From WHSW01 sp963842795 (lineage in GTDB: Bacteria > Actinomycetota > Thermoleophilia > Solirubrobacterales > 70-9), in NCBI GenBank assembly GCA_963842795.1, contig CAWJHV010000026.1:310001-374000 (forward strand): DNA of 64,000 bases, read 5' to 3'. A program made the translations under genes and the position numbers. The notes under the pieces are model-generated. The model was given only the letters and a program-made list of their open reading frames with translations, did not search any database and had not been told where the DNA came from. Below, piece by piece: positions 39,389 to 47,882 of the stretch; positions within the stretch are counted from its first letter, which is position 1; every line of letters starts with the position of its first letter.

Positions 39389-40038
39389 ATGAGGGTCAAG
39401 TTCTGCGGCATCACGAGGATCGAGGACGCGCGCGAGGCGGTCCGGCTCGGCGCCTGGGCGATCGGGCTCAACCACTCGTCGCGCAGCCCGCGACGCTGCG
39501 ATCCGGCGACCGCGCTCGAGATCAGCTCGGAGCTGCGGCGGCAGGTGGAGGTCGTCGGCGTGTTCGTCAACCCGACCCTGGGCGAGATCGCGACAGCCGC
39601 CGAGGACGAGCAGCTGACGATGATCCAGCTGCACGGCGACGAGGGCCCGTCCTTCTGCCAGGAGGCCGCTCGCCGGACCGGCTGCAAGGTGATCAAGGCC
39701 CTGCGCGTCCGCAGCGCGGCCGACATCCAGGCCGCGGAGGCGTTTCGCACCGACTTCCACCTCTTCGACGCTCACCGGCCGGGGAACGCCGGGCGGCACG
39801 GGCGAGAGCTTCGATTGGGAGCTGCTCGCGCGGCCGGCGCTCGCAGGTGCCGATGATCCTCGCCGGCGGACTCGACGCGGCCAACGTCGCCGGTGCGATC
39901 GACCTCGCCCACCCGTACGCGGTCGACGTCGCAAGCGGGATCGAGACCAGCCCGGGGATCAAGGATCATGCGCTGATGGCGGCCTTCGCCGAGGCCGCCG
40001 GGGTGCGCGCGCCGGCGGTGGAGCCGGCGGGCCCGTGA
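39389..40038 (+). CDS. trpF: Phosphoribosylanthranilate isomerase (two frameshifts)
   Basis: TrpF isomerises phosphoribosylanthranilate. ATG 39389 gives MRVKFCGITRIEDAREAVRL with the catalytic Cys in KFCGIT, then QVEVVGVFVNPTLGEIATAA and MIQLHGDEGPSFCQEAARRT. Near 39782 an indel breaks FDAHRPG-GTGESFDWELL, and a second near 39835 leads to MILAGGLDAANVAGAID and DVASGIETSPGIKDHALM. The catalytic Asp lies in LFDAHRP. About 216 aa after correction. TACCAT (39374-39379) is 9 nt before the start. trpB overlaps its end. Confidence 0.92.
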
Positions 40039-41213
40039 GCGCGAGCGCGGGCGTCGAGGAGCGCTTCGGCCCCTACGGCGGCCGGTTCGTCCCCGAGGTC
40101 CTGGTCGCGGCGCTCGACGAGCTGACGCTCGCCTGGGCCTCGGCGCGGGAGGACGCCGAGTTCGGCGAGCGCCTGGCGCGGCTGCTCCGCGACTTCGTCG
40201 GCCGTCCGACGCCGCTCTACCTCGCCGAGCGGCTCTCGGAGCGAGTCGGCCGCCGGGTCTACCTCAAGCGCGAGGACCTCGCCCACACCGGCGCCCACAA
40301 GATCAACAACGCCGTCGGCCAGGCGCTGCTCGCCAAGCGGATGGGAAAGCGCCGGGTGATCGCCGAGACCGGCGCCGGCCAGCACGGCGTCGCCTCGGCG
40401 ACCGCGTGCGCGCTGCTGGGGCTCGAGTGCGTCGTCTACATGGGCACCGAGGACATGCGCCGCCAGGCGCCGAACGTCGAGCGCATGCGCCTGCTGGGCG
40501 CGGAGGTGGCGCCGGTCGAGGCCGGGGCGAGGACGCTGAAGGAGGCCGTCAGCGCCGCGATCCGCGACTGGGTGACGAACGTCGGCACCACCCACTACAT
40601 CATCGGCTCCGCCGTCGGCCCGGCGCCGTACCCGGCGCTCGTGCGCGACCTGCAGCGGGTGATCGGCGACGAGGCCCGCGAGCAGGCGCTCGCCGTCGAG
40701 GGCGAGCTCCCGGCGCGGGTGATCGCCTGCGTCGGCGGCGGCTCGAACGCGATCGGCACCTTCGTTCCGTTCCTGGACGACGACGTCGAGCTGATCGGGG
40801 TCGAGGCCGGGGGAGAGGGGCTGGAGAGCGGCCGGCACGGCGCCTCGCTCACCGCCGGGCGGACGGGTGTCCTGCACGGGGCGCTCTCGTCGGTGCTCGC
40901 CGACGCGGAGGGGCAGATCCTCGAGGCGCACTCGGTATCCGCGGGGCTCGACTATCCCGGCGTCGGGCCCCAGCACGCCCAGCTTCGCGACACCGGCCGC
41001 GTGCGCTACCTCGCGGTCACCGACGCCGAGGCGCTCGACGCCTTCGGCGAGCTCGCCCGGCTCGAGGGGATCATTCCGGCGCTGGAACCGTCGCACGCGA
41101 TCGCCTGGCTGCTGAAGGACGCCGGCGACCCCGAGGGTTACGACGTCCTCACCCTCAGCGGCCGAGGCGACAAGGACCTCGCCGAGGTGGTCGAGCGGCT
41201 CGGCAATGGCTGA
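40035..41213 (+). CDS. trpB: Tryptophan synthase beta chain
   Basis: This PLP enzyme condenses indole with serine. GTG 40035 overlaps the trpF stop and gives 392 residues. The PLP lysine is Lys89 in HTGAHKINNAVGQALLAK, followed by ETGAGQHGVASATACALLG and CVGGGSNAIGTFVPFLDDD. It also has the COMM-domain block YIIGSAVGPAPYPALVRDLQ. This is the standard TrpB1 type that pairs with TrpA, whose gene overlaps its end by 8 nt. Intact. Confidence 0.97.
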   Translation: MSASAGVEERFGPYGGRFVPEVLVAALDELTLAWASAREDAEFGERLARLLRDFVGRPTPLYLAERLSERVGRRVYLKREDLAHTGAHKINNAVGQALLAKRMGKRRVIAETGAGQHGVASATACALLGLECVVYMGTEDMRRQAPNVERMRLLGAEVAPVEAGARTLKEAVSAAIRDWVTNVGTTHYIIGSAVGPAPYPALVRDLQRVIGDEAREQALAVEGELPARVIACVGGGSNAIGTFVPFLDDDVELIGVEAGGEGLESGRHGASLTAGRTGVLHGALSSVLADAEGQILEAHSVSAGLDYPGVGPQHAQLRDTGRVRYLAVTDAEALDAFGELARLEGIIPALEPSHAIAWLLKDAGDPEGYDVLTLSGRGDKDLAEVVERLGNG

Positions 41214-42000
41214 CCCCATCGCCGCGGCCTTCTCGGCCGCGCGGGGGGAGGGACGGGCGGCGCTGATGCCCTACATGATGGGCGGGTTCCCCGACCGCGC
41301 CACGGCCACCGCGGTCGCCGAGGCCTATGCCGAGGCGGGCGCCGACCTGGTCGAGCTCGGGGTTCCGTACTCGGACCCGCTCGCAGACGGCCCCGTGATC
41401 CACGCCGCCGGGACCAGGGCGCTCGCCGCCGGGGCGACCCTCGACTCGGTCCTCGCCGACTGCGAGCGGATCGCCGACCGCGTCCCGGTGGTGCCGATGG
41501 CGTACGCGAACATGATCCTCGCCCGCGGGCCCGAGGCCTTCGCCCGCCGGCTCGCCGACGCCGGCGCGGCCGGCGCGATCGTCCCCGACCTGACCTTGGA
41601 GGAGGGCGGCGAGATCACTGCCGAGCTCCGCGCCGCGGGGCTGGCGCTGATCCCGCTGGTGGCGCCGACGACCCCGCCCGAGCGCCGCGCCCGGATCTGC
41701 GCAGAGGCCCAGGGGTTCGTCTACGTCGTCTCCGACACGCGGACGACGGGCGAGCGCGAGCGCCTCCCGGAGGCGCTCGGCGAGCTGGTCGCGGCGACCC
41801 AGGCCGACTCCGAGGTCCCGGTTGCGGTCGGGTTCGGGATCGGGACCCCCGAGCAGGCGGGGCAGGTCGGCGCGATCGCCGACGGCGTGATCGTCGGCAC
41901 CCGGCTGGTGCGAGCGGTCGACGAGTCCGCCGATGCCACCGGGGCGGCAGCCGCGGTCGCCGAGTTCATCGGCGCGGCCCGCGCCGCGATGGCGGCCTGA
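41206..42000 (+). CDS. trpA: Tryptophan synthase alpha chain
   Basis: TrpA releases indole from indole-3-glycerol phosphate and channels it to TrpB. The 264-residue barrel has MPYMMGGFPDRATATAVAEA, the catalytic Glu in LVELGVPYSDPLADGPVI with its nearby Asp, and VGFGIGTPEQAGQVGAIAD as the phosphate-binding strand. Overlap with trpB by 8 nt ensures equal synthesis. Intact. Confidence 0.96.
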   Translation: MADPIAAAFSAARGEGRAALMPYMMGGFPDRATATAVAEAYAEAGADLVELGVPYSDPLADGPVIHAAGTRALAAGATLDSVLADCERIADRVPVVPMAYANMILARGPEAFARRLADAGAAGAIVPDLTLEEGGEITAELRAAGLALIPLVAPTTPPERRARICAEAQGFVYVVSDTRTTGERERLPEALGELVAATQADSEVPVAVGFGIGTPEQAGQVGAIADGVIVGTRLVRAVDESADATGAAAAVAEFIGAARAAMAA

Positions 42001-42064
42001 AGCCAGGCCCAGCCCTGAGGGCGGGGGCGGCGTGGGCGCGGGGCCGCCCGGCTGGGCGCGGTAG

Positions 42065-42070
42065 TAGATT
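42065..42070 (+). promoter_or_regulatory. -10 box TAGATT before the small membrane protein gene
   Basis: TAGATT ends exactly 7 nt before GTG 42078, the leaderless spacing seen repeatedly in this window. Confidence 0.45.
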
Positions 42071-42077
42071 GCCGCGC

Positions 42078-42239
42078 GTGCGGCTGCTCGTCTTCACCGC
42101 CGTCGGCATGATCGCGCTGATCGTCGGCTACGCGTTCTCGCTCGGCGGCACCGTCGGGGCGCTGATCTTCCTCTTCATCCTCTTCAACGGGGTGCTCGAC
42201 CGCTGGGCGAAGCCGCTGCTCGAGTGGATCCGCGCCTGA
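42078..42239 (+). CDS. Small two-helix membrane protein (53 aa)
   Basis: GTG 42078 opens 53 codons to TGA 42237-42239. The product starts with a helix (RLLVFTAVGMIALIVGYAF), a short SLGGT turn, a second helix (VGALIFLFILFNGVLDRW) and a basic/amphipathic end (AKPLLEWIRA). It is preceded by a well-placed TAGATT box and followed after 10 nt by the next gene. The codon usage is GC3-rich, like its neighbours. Function unknown. Confidence 0.6.
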   Translation: MRLLVFTAVGMIALIVGYAFSLGGTVGALIFLFILFNGVLDRWAKPLLEWIRA

Positions 42240-42249
42240 TCCGGCCCTG

Positions 42250-42945
42250 ATGGGCCTCGCGCCGCTGCCCGAGGGCTTCGCGCGCACCCGCGCGGCCCTG
42301 CACCGCGTCGCCGAGGAGGTCGTCGCCCTGGCGCGCAAGCCGCACAACGAGATCGCGCTCGCGCAGACTCCGGGCGGCTTCGGGACGCCGCCGTTCGAGT
42401 TCGACGGCCGGGCCCTGCAGGTGCGCGTCGACGGCGCCGAGATCGTCGTCACCGACGGCGGGGCCGAGCGCCGCGAGGCGCTCAGCTCGATCCCCGCCGC
42501 AGCCGGGTTCGTGGGCAGCGAGCTGTTCCCGGACGGTCCGCCCGCCGATGAGGCCCCGCTCGACGTCGACCCGGAGTCGGCCCGGCTGCTGGGCGACTTC
42601 TACGACTTTGCCGCCCGTGTCCTCCGCGCGCTGCTCGAGCAGACGGCCCCGGCCGACGAGTCGTCGGAGGTCAACCTCTGGCCCGAGCATTTCGACATCG
42701 CCTTCGAGTCCGGACCCGAGAGCCTCGGCCGGCGCGCCACCTACGGTGCGTCCCCGGGCGACGAGCATCATCCCGAGCCCTACCTCTACGTCAGCACCTG
42801 GCAGGACCAGGGGGGTGGCGAGCTCTGGAACGCGACCGGCTTCGCCGGCGCCGAGCTCGCGTACGCCGAGCTCGTCGCCGTTCCGGACCCGGATCGGCTC
42901 GCGGCGGAGTTCTTCGACGTCCGCAGAGAGGCGCTCGCCGACTGA
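42250..42945 (+). CDS. Conserved hypothetical soluble protein (231 aa)
   Basis: ATG 42250 gives 231 residues with no signal or membrane segment. Distinctive parts are FARTRAALHRVAEEVVALAR, GGFGTPPFEFDGRALQVRVD, VNLWPEHFDIAFESGPESLG and PYLYVSTWQDQGGGELWNAT, a beta-rich fold with several Trp and His residues (HEH-type EHHPEPY). I recall similar proteins in other actinobacteria but know of no function. The reading frame is clean and lies between trpA/small gene and the phosphofructokinase. Confidence 0.7.
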   Translation: MGLAPLPEGFARTRAALHRVAEEVVALARKPHNEIALAQTPGGFGTPPFEFDGRALQVRVDGAEIVVTDGGAERREALSSIPAAAGFVGSELFPDGPPADEAPLDVDPESARLLGDFYDFAARVLRALLEQTAPADESSEVNLWPEHFDIAFESGPESLGRRATYGASPGDEHHPEPYLYVSTWQDQGGGELWNATGFAGAELAYAELVAVPDPDRLAAEFFDVRREALAD

Positions 42946-42973
42946 GTAAGCGAGCTGCGCGGCGAGCGGCGGG

Positions 42974-42979
42974 TATCTT
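42974..42979 (+). promoter_or_regulatory. -10 box TATCTT before the phosphofructokinase gene
   Basis: TATCTT ends 6 nt before GTG 42986. Confidence 0.45.
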
Positions 42980-42985
42980 GGCCGC

Positions 42986-44017
42986 GTGCGATACGGAGTG
43001 CTCACCGGCGGTGGCGACTGTCCCGGCCTCAACGCCGTCATCCGGGCGATCGTGCGCAAGGGGATCGACCTGCGCGGGCATGAGATCGTCGGCTTCCGCG
43101 ACGGCTGGCGCGGACCGCTGGAGGACGACCACGAGCCGCTGACGATCGAGTCGACCCGTGGCATCCTGCCGCGCGGCGGGACGATCCTCGGGACCTCGCG
43201 GACGAACCCGTTCAAGCGCGACGGCGGCCCGCAGGTGATCGCCGAGACCCTGGCCCGCCTGGACATCGAAGGCCTGATCGCGATCGGCGGCGAGGACACG
43301 CTCGGGGCCGCCAACCGCCTGCACGCCGAGCACGGCCTCAACGTCGTCGGGGTGCCGAAGACGATCGACAACGACATCGGCGCCACCGACGTCACCTTCG
43401 GCTTCGACACCGCGCTCCAGGTAGCGACCGAGGCGATCGACCGCCTGCACACCACCGCCGAGTCGCATCACCGGGTGATGGTGGTCGAGGTGATGGGCCG
43501 CCACGCCGGCTGGATCGCGCTCTACTCCGGGATCGCCGGTGGCGGCGACGTGATCCTGATCCCGGAGCAGCCGTTCGACATCGAGGCGGTCTGCGGCCTG
43601 ATCCGCCGCCGCCACTCGCGCGGCCGATTTTTCTCGATCGTCGTCGCGGCCGAGGGCGCGGTGCCGCAGGAGGGCACGCTGGAGCTCGCCGGCGGCCAAA
43701 CCGACGAGTTCGGCCACGAGCGGCTCGGCGGCATCGGCCAGCGCCTCGAGCAGGAGATCGAGCAGCGGACCGGCTACGAGACCCGCGCCGTCGTCCTCGG
43801 CCACATCCAGCGTGGCGGCACCCCGACCGCGTACGACCGGGTGCTCGCGACCCGCTTCGGGGTCGCCGCGATCGACGCCGCCCACGAGGGCCGCTGGGGG
43901 ATGATGCCGGCCCTGCGGGGGGCGCGGATCGACCTCGTGCCGCTGGCCGAGGCGGTCGCCGAGCTGCGCACCGTCGCCCCGGAGGACTTCGCCGTTGCGG
44001 AAGCGTTCCTGGGCTAG
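42986..44017 (+). CDS. 6-phosphofructokinase, probably pyrophosphate-dependent
   Basis: The 343-residue enzyme phosphorylates fructose 6-phosphate. It has the donor-site motif GGGDCPGLNA, then IGGEDTLGAA with Asp104 and VPKTIDNDIG with Lys125, and the substrate block MGRHAGWIALYSG and HIQRGGTP. In the PFKA family a Gly at position 104 and Gly at the PGTIDND position favour ATP. Asp plus Lys is the signature of PPi-dependent enzymes such as that of Amycolatopsis. I therefore infer PPi as donor, making the step reversible. The gene overlaps the next gene by 23 nt. Confidence 0.85.
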   Translation: MRYGVLTGGGDCPGLNAVIRAIVRKGIDLRGHEIVGFRDGWRGPLEDDHEPLTIESTRGILPRGGTILGTSRTNPFKRDGGPQVIAETLARLDIEGLIAIGGEDTLGAANRLHAEHGLNVVGVPKTIDNDIGATDVTFGFDTALQVATEAIDRLHTTAESHHRVMVVEVMGRHAGWIALYSGIAGGGDVILIPEQPFDIEAVCGLIRRRHSRGRFFSIVVAAEGAVPQEGTLELAGGQTDEFGHERLGGIGQRLEQEIEQRTGYETRAVVLGHIQRGGTPTAYDRVLATRFGVAAIDAAHEGRWGMMPALRGARIDLVPLAEAVAELRTVAPEDFAVAEAFLG

Positions 44018-45110
44018 CGTCGTCCTGGTCGCGGCGCTCTGCGCCGGCGGCTGCGGCGGCGCCCCGGAGCCGAGCGCCGACTCGACCCTGACCGTCTACG
44101 TCAGCCTGCCGCTGCGCGGGCAGTCAGGCGCCGACGGGCGCGACGCTGCCGACGGTGCCCGGCTGGCGCTCGCCGACGCCGGCGGCGAGGCGGGCGGGGT
44201 CGAGGTCCAGGCCGAGTACCTGGACGACACCGCGGGCGCCGGCGCGAGGGCGCGCTGGACCCCGGCCCAGGCGGGCGCCAACGCCCGCACCGCGACCGAG
44301 GACTCGACCGCGATCGCCTACGTCGGCGACTTCGAGTCGGGCGCCACCCGCGCCTCGCTGCCGATCACCAACGGGGCCCGGCTGCTCCAGGTCTCGCCGG
44401 CGAGCTCGGCGGAGGACCTGGTGGAGGACTTCCCGGGCGACGACGAGCTGCCGGAGACCCAGCCGGGCGTCGAGCGCACCTTCGGCCGTGTGATCGCCGG
44501 GGACGATGCCCAAGCGCGCGCCGCTGCGGAGTGGGCGCGGCGCCTCGTCGGGGGCGCCGCGGCCGCGATTGGAGACAACTCGGCCTTCGGCGAGGGCATG
44601 GCAGACGAGTTCGAGCGCGTGTACAGGCGGACCGTGCAGGATGTCGGCGACATTCGTCTTCTCTTCTACGCAGGCGCCCCGGACAGGGAGTCGCACGTCG
44701 TCTCGGCCGAGTTCGACGGCGAGATCATGGTCTCGGACGCCGGGCTCCCGCCGGCCGCGGGGTCGCGGGCCGACTACGCCACCTCCGCCGCCCTCGACCC
44801 AACCCAGCTCCCGCCCGCCGGCCGCGACTTCGCGCGCCGTTTCCGGGCCGAGTACGGGCGCGTTCCCGGCCGCTACGCGGCCTACGGCTACGAGGCGATG
44901 GCGCTGGTCCTGGACTCGATCGACCGCGCCTCGGACCCCGTCGACCGCGCATCGGTGATCGACGCGTTCTTCGACACCGCCGACCGTGACTCGGTGCTGG
45001 GGACGTACTCGATCGACGATCTGGGAGAGACGACGCTCGACCGTCTCACCGGCTACCGGCTCGATGCGGGCCGGGCGCGACCCGGGGCCGAGCTCTCGGG
45101 TGGCCAGTAG
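43995..45110 (+). CDS. Periplasmic-binding-type lipoprotein (Leu/Ile/Val-binding family)
   Basis: TTG 43995 starts a 371-residue protein with a lipoprotein signal: VVLVAALCAGGC, with the lipobox Cys at about residue 20. The mature part follows the type I periplasmic-binding fold: TVYVSLPLRGQSGADGRDAA, GARLALADAGGEAG, IAYVGDFESGATRASLPITN, MVSDAGLPPAA and PGRYAAYGYEAMALVLDSID. Such proteins feed ABC importers or act as stand-alone sensors. No ABC permease or ATPase gene is adjacent, so the ligand and partner are unknown. Confidence 0.8.
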   Translation: MRKRSWASVVLVAALCAGGCGGAPEPSADSTLTVYVSLPLRGQSGADGRDAADGARLALADAGGEAGGVEVQAEYLDDTAGAGARARWTPAQAGANARTATEDSTAIAYVGDFESGATRASLPITNGARLLQVSPASSAEDLVEDFPGDDELPETQPGVERTFGRVIAGDDAQARAAAEWARRLVGGAAAAIGDNSAFGEGMADEFERVYRRTVQDVGDIRLLFYAGAPDRESHVVSAEFDGEIMVSDAGLPPAAGSRADYATSAALDPTQLPPAGRDFARRFRAEYGRVPGRYAAYGYEAMALVLDSIDRASDPVDRASVIDAFFDTADRDSVLGTYSIDDLGETTLDRLTGYRLDAGRARPGAELSGGQ

Positions 45111-45113
45111 CAT
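45108..45113 (+). promoter_or_regulatory. -10 box TAGCAT before subtilase 1
   Basis: TAGCAT ends 7 nt before GTG 45121. Its first three bases are also the stop codon of the preceding lipoprotein gene. Confidence 0.45.
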
Positions 45114-45120
45114 CGGCCGG

Positions 45121-46461
45121 GTGCACCGCCGGAAGGGAGTCTGGTCGTTCGTGCTCGTCGCCGCCCTTGTCGCTGCGCTGCCCCCCGCGGCGCCGGCCTC
45201 GGGCGGCTCCGCGGGCCGCTACATCGTCGTCTACCGCGACACGATCGCGAGGCCCGGGGCCGAGACGGCGGCCGCGGAGCGCCGGCTCGGGTTCGACGCC
45301 GACTATCGGTACACGGCCGCCCTCGACGGCTACGCGGCCCGCCTCGATGCCGAGCAGCTCGGCGCCGTGCGCAACGACCCCGCGGTCGCCTTCGTCGCCG
45401 AGGACGCGACGGCCCAGGTGGCCGGCACCGTCCCGCTGGCGCCCGGCGAGCCGCGGCCGCCGACCGGCATCCGCCGGGTCCGCGCCGCAACCGCGACCAC
45501 GACCCGCGAGGCGAGCTCCTCGAACGTCGCGGTGCTCGACACGGGCATCATGCTCCGCCACCCGGACCTGAACGCGGCCGCCGGCACCGACTGCATCGAC
45601 CCCGGGACGACGCCGTCGGACGTCTACGGCCACGGGACCCACATCGCGGGGACGATCGGAGCGCTCAACGACGGATCCGGTGTGGTCGGGGTCGCGCCCG
45701 GAACCAAGCTGTTCGCGGTCAAGGTGCTCGGCGACGACGGGTTCGGGAGCGCCGCCGAGATCATCTGCGGGGTCGACTGGGTCACCGCCCATCACGCCTC
45801 GCGGAACATCGACGTCGCCAACATGAGCATCAGCCTGATCGAGTCGATCGACCCCACGCAGCCGTGCGCGACGACCACCTCGCCGCTGCACAAGGCGATC
45901 TGCAACTCGACCGCCGCCGGGGTCAACTACGTGGTTGCGGCCGGCAACGACGGCTCCTACCTGGACGACCCGAGCTACGTCTACGCGCCCGCCGCCTACC
46001 CCGAGGTGCTCACGGTGACCGGGGTGTCCGATTTCGACGGACGGCCGGGGGCGCTGACCACGCCGACCTGCGCGGCTTTCGGCAGCGATGACGCCTACGC
46101 GCCGTTCTCGAACTTCTCCGCCGTCGGCCGCGGTGAGTTCCACACGATCGCCGCGCCCGGCGATTGCATCAAGTCGACCTGGAACCGGCCGCCCTTCTAT
46201 CACGTGGCCTCGGGGACCAGCACCTCCAGCCCGCATGTCGCGGGCCTCGTCGCTCTCTGCCTCGGGGAGGCCGGCTCCGCCCCAGGCCGCTGCGCCGGCA
46301 AGACCCCGGCCCAGGTGATCACGCTGATGCGCAAGCACGCCGCGGCCTACGCGGCCGCCCATCCCGGGTTCGGCTTCTGGGGCGACCCCGACGACCCGCT
46401 CTTCCCGCGCTACTACGGCTACCTCGCTCACGCCCTGCCCCCGGCTCCGCCGACTCCGTGA
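45121..46461 (+). CDS. Secreted subtilisin-like serine protease 1 (S8, tandem paralogue)
   Basis: The 446-residue preproprotein has a signal peptide (VWSFVLVAALVAALPPAAPA), an I9-type propeptide (about 32-100, YIVVYRDTIARPG, ALDGYAARLDAEQLGAVRND) and an S8 domain with Asp140 (VAVLDTGI), His171 (YGHGTHIAGT), the oxyanion Asn in VAAGNDGSY and Ser367 (SGTSTSSPHVAG). The Cys-containing loops (PTQPCATTTS, CNSTAAG, CIKSTWNRPPF) recur in all three paralogues. The C-terminus has no anchor and ends in PPAPPTP. It should be an extracellular endoprotease; the substrate is unknown. Confidence 0.9.
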   Translation: MHRRKGVWSFVLVAALVAALPPAAPASGGSAGRYIVVYRDTIARPGAETAAAERRLGFDADYRYTAALDGYAARLDAEQLGAVRNDPAVAFVAEDATAQVAGTVPLAPGEPRPPTGIRRVRAATATTTREASSSNVAVLDTGIMLRHPDLNAAAGTDCIDPGTTPSDVYGHGTHIAGTIGALNDGSGVVGVAPGTKLFAVKVLGDDGFGSAAEIICGVDWVTAHHASRNIDVANMSISLIESIDPTQPCATTTSPLHKAICNSTAAGVNYVVAAGNDGSYLDDPSYVYAPAAYPEVLTVTGVSDFDGRPGALTTPTCAAFGSDDAYAPFSNFSAVGRGEFHTIAAPGDCIKSTWNRPPFYHVASGTSTSSPHVAGLVALCLGEAGSAPGRCAGKTPAQVITLMRKHAAAYAAAHPGFGFWGDPDDPLFPRYYGYLAHALPPAPPTP

Positions 46462-46482
46462 CCGGTCGAGCTACCCCGCGGC

Positions 46483-46488
46483 TAGGAT
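46483..46488 (+). promoter_or_regulatory. -10 box TAGGAT before subtilase 2
   Basis: TAGGAT ends 7 nt before GTG 46496, within the 34-nt gap after subtilase 1. Confidence 0.5.
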
Positions 46489-46495
46489 CGGTGGG

Positions 46496-47845
46496 GTGCA
46501 ACGCCGGAAGGGACTCTGGTCGTTAGCGATCGCCGTCGCGCTTGTCGCTCTGGGCGCCACGGCGCCGTTCTCGGCGGCCGACGGGGCCCGCGCCGAAGGT
46601 ATCTACATCGTCGTCTATCGCGACGGGATCGCCCACCCGGGCGCCGAGACCTCCTCGCAGGCGAAGCGCCTCGGATTCGACGTCGACTATCGCTATCGGG
46701 CTGCGCTCGAGGGATACGCGGCGGAGCTCAGCGCCGACCAGCTCGAGGCCGTGCGCGCGGACCCCGACGTCGCCTTCGTCGGCGAGGACGCGGTGGCGGA
46801 GGCGGCCGGCGTCGTCCCCCTGGCCCCGGGCGAGCCGCGCCCGCCGACCGGCGTGCGCCGCATCCGGACGGCGACGTCGACGACCACCCGCGAGGCCAGC
46901 ACCTCCAACGTCGCCGTGCTCGACACCGGGATCAAGGTCAGCCATCCGGATCTCAACGCCGTCGGCGGCACCGACTGCTACGACCTCGGGACGCCGCCGC
47001 ACGACGGGAACGGCCACGGGACCCACATGGCGGGGACGATCGGAGCGCTCAACAACGGCACCGGCGTGGTCGGAGTGGCTCCGGGGACGAAGGTGTTCGG
47101 CGTCCGGGTGCTCGGCGACGCCGGCCACGGCAGCGTCGTCGACATCATCTGCGGCATCGACTGGGTTACCGCGAACCACGTGCGACGCAACATCGACGTC
47201 GCGAACATGAGCCTGGTCGTGATCGAGTCGATCGACCCGACGCAGCCCTGTGCGACCACGACCTCGCCGCTGCACAAGGCGATCTGCAACTCGACCGCCG
47301 CGGGCGTCAGCTACGTAGCCGCCGCCGGCAACGACAGCCACGTCTTCGACGATCCGACCTACGCATACGCGCCCGCCGCCTATCCCGAGGTGCTCGCGGT
47401 GACCTCGGTCTCAGACTTCGACGGCAGGCCGGGAGCGCTGACGAGCCCGACCTGCACCCCGTGGGGCAGCGACGACGGCCACTCGGTGTTCTCGAACCAC
47501 GCCGCGGCGGGCCGCGCTGAGTTCCACACGATCGCCGCGCCCGGTGACTGCATCAACTCGACCTGGAACCGACCCCCGTTCTACTACGTGGGCTCGGGAA
47601 CGAGCTCGGCGGCGGCCCACGTCGCCGGGCTGATCGCCCTCTGCATGGGCGAGGTCGGCTCTGGCCCGGCGCCCTGCGGAGGCAAGACGCCGGCCCAGGT
47701 GATCGCGATCATGCGCAACCGCGCCGCCGCCTACGCCGCGGCCCACCCGGGCGCCGGCTTCTGGGGAGATCCCGACGATTCGCTCTGGCCCCAGTACTAC
47801 GGGTACCTCGCCCACGCCCTACCGCCCGCGCCGCCGGCGCCCTGA
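46496..47845 (+). CDS. Secreted subtilisin-like serine protease 2 (S8, tandem paralogue)
   Basis: This 449-residue paralogue has the same layout: signal peptide, I9 propeptide (YIVVYRDGIAHPGAETSS) and S8 domain with Asp143, His174 (NGHGTHMAGT) and Ser370. The serine motif reads SGTSSAAAHVAG, with Ala in place of the usual Pro, which is uncommon but tolerable. The Cys pattern matches paralogue 1. It has its own TAGGAT box, so the three genes may be transcribed separately even though they are only 34-37 nt apart. Confidence 0.9.
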   Translation: MQRRKGLWSLAIAVALVALGATAPFSAADGARAEGIYIVVYRDGIAHPGAETSSQAKRLGFDVDYRYRAALEGYAAELSADQLEAVRADPDVAFVGEDAVAEAAGVVPLAPGEPRPPTGVRRIRTATSTTTREASTSNVAVLDTGIKVSHPDLNAVGGTDCYDLGTPPHDGNGHGTHMAGTIGALNNGTGVVGVAPGTKVFGVRVLGDAGHGSVVDIICGIDWVTANHVRRNIDVANMSLVVIESIDPTQPCATTTSPLHKAICNSTAAGVSYVAAAGNDSHVFDDPTYAYAPAAYPEVLAVTSVSDFDGRPGALTSPTCTPWGSDDGHSVFSNHAAAGRAEFHTIAAPGDCINSTWNRPPFYYVGSGTSSAAAHVAGLIALCMGEVGSGPAPCGGKTPAQVIAIMRNRAAAYAAAHPGAGFWGDPDDSLWPQYYGYLAHALPPAPPAP

Positions 47846-47870
47846 GTCACTTGCGAGGCGGCCGCCCGAC

Positions 47871-47876
47871 TAGGAT
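47871..47876 (+). promoter_or_regulatory. -10 box TAGGAT before subtilase 3
   Basis: TAGGAT ends 6 nt before GTG 47883, in the same position and with the same hexamer as for subtilase 2. Confidence 0.5.
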
Positions 47877-47882
47877 CAGGGC

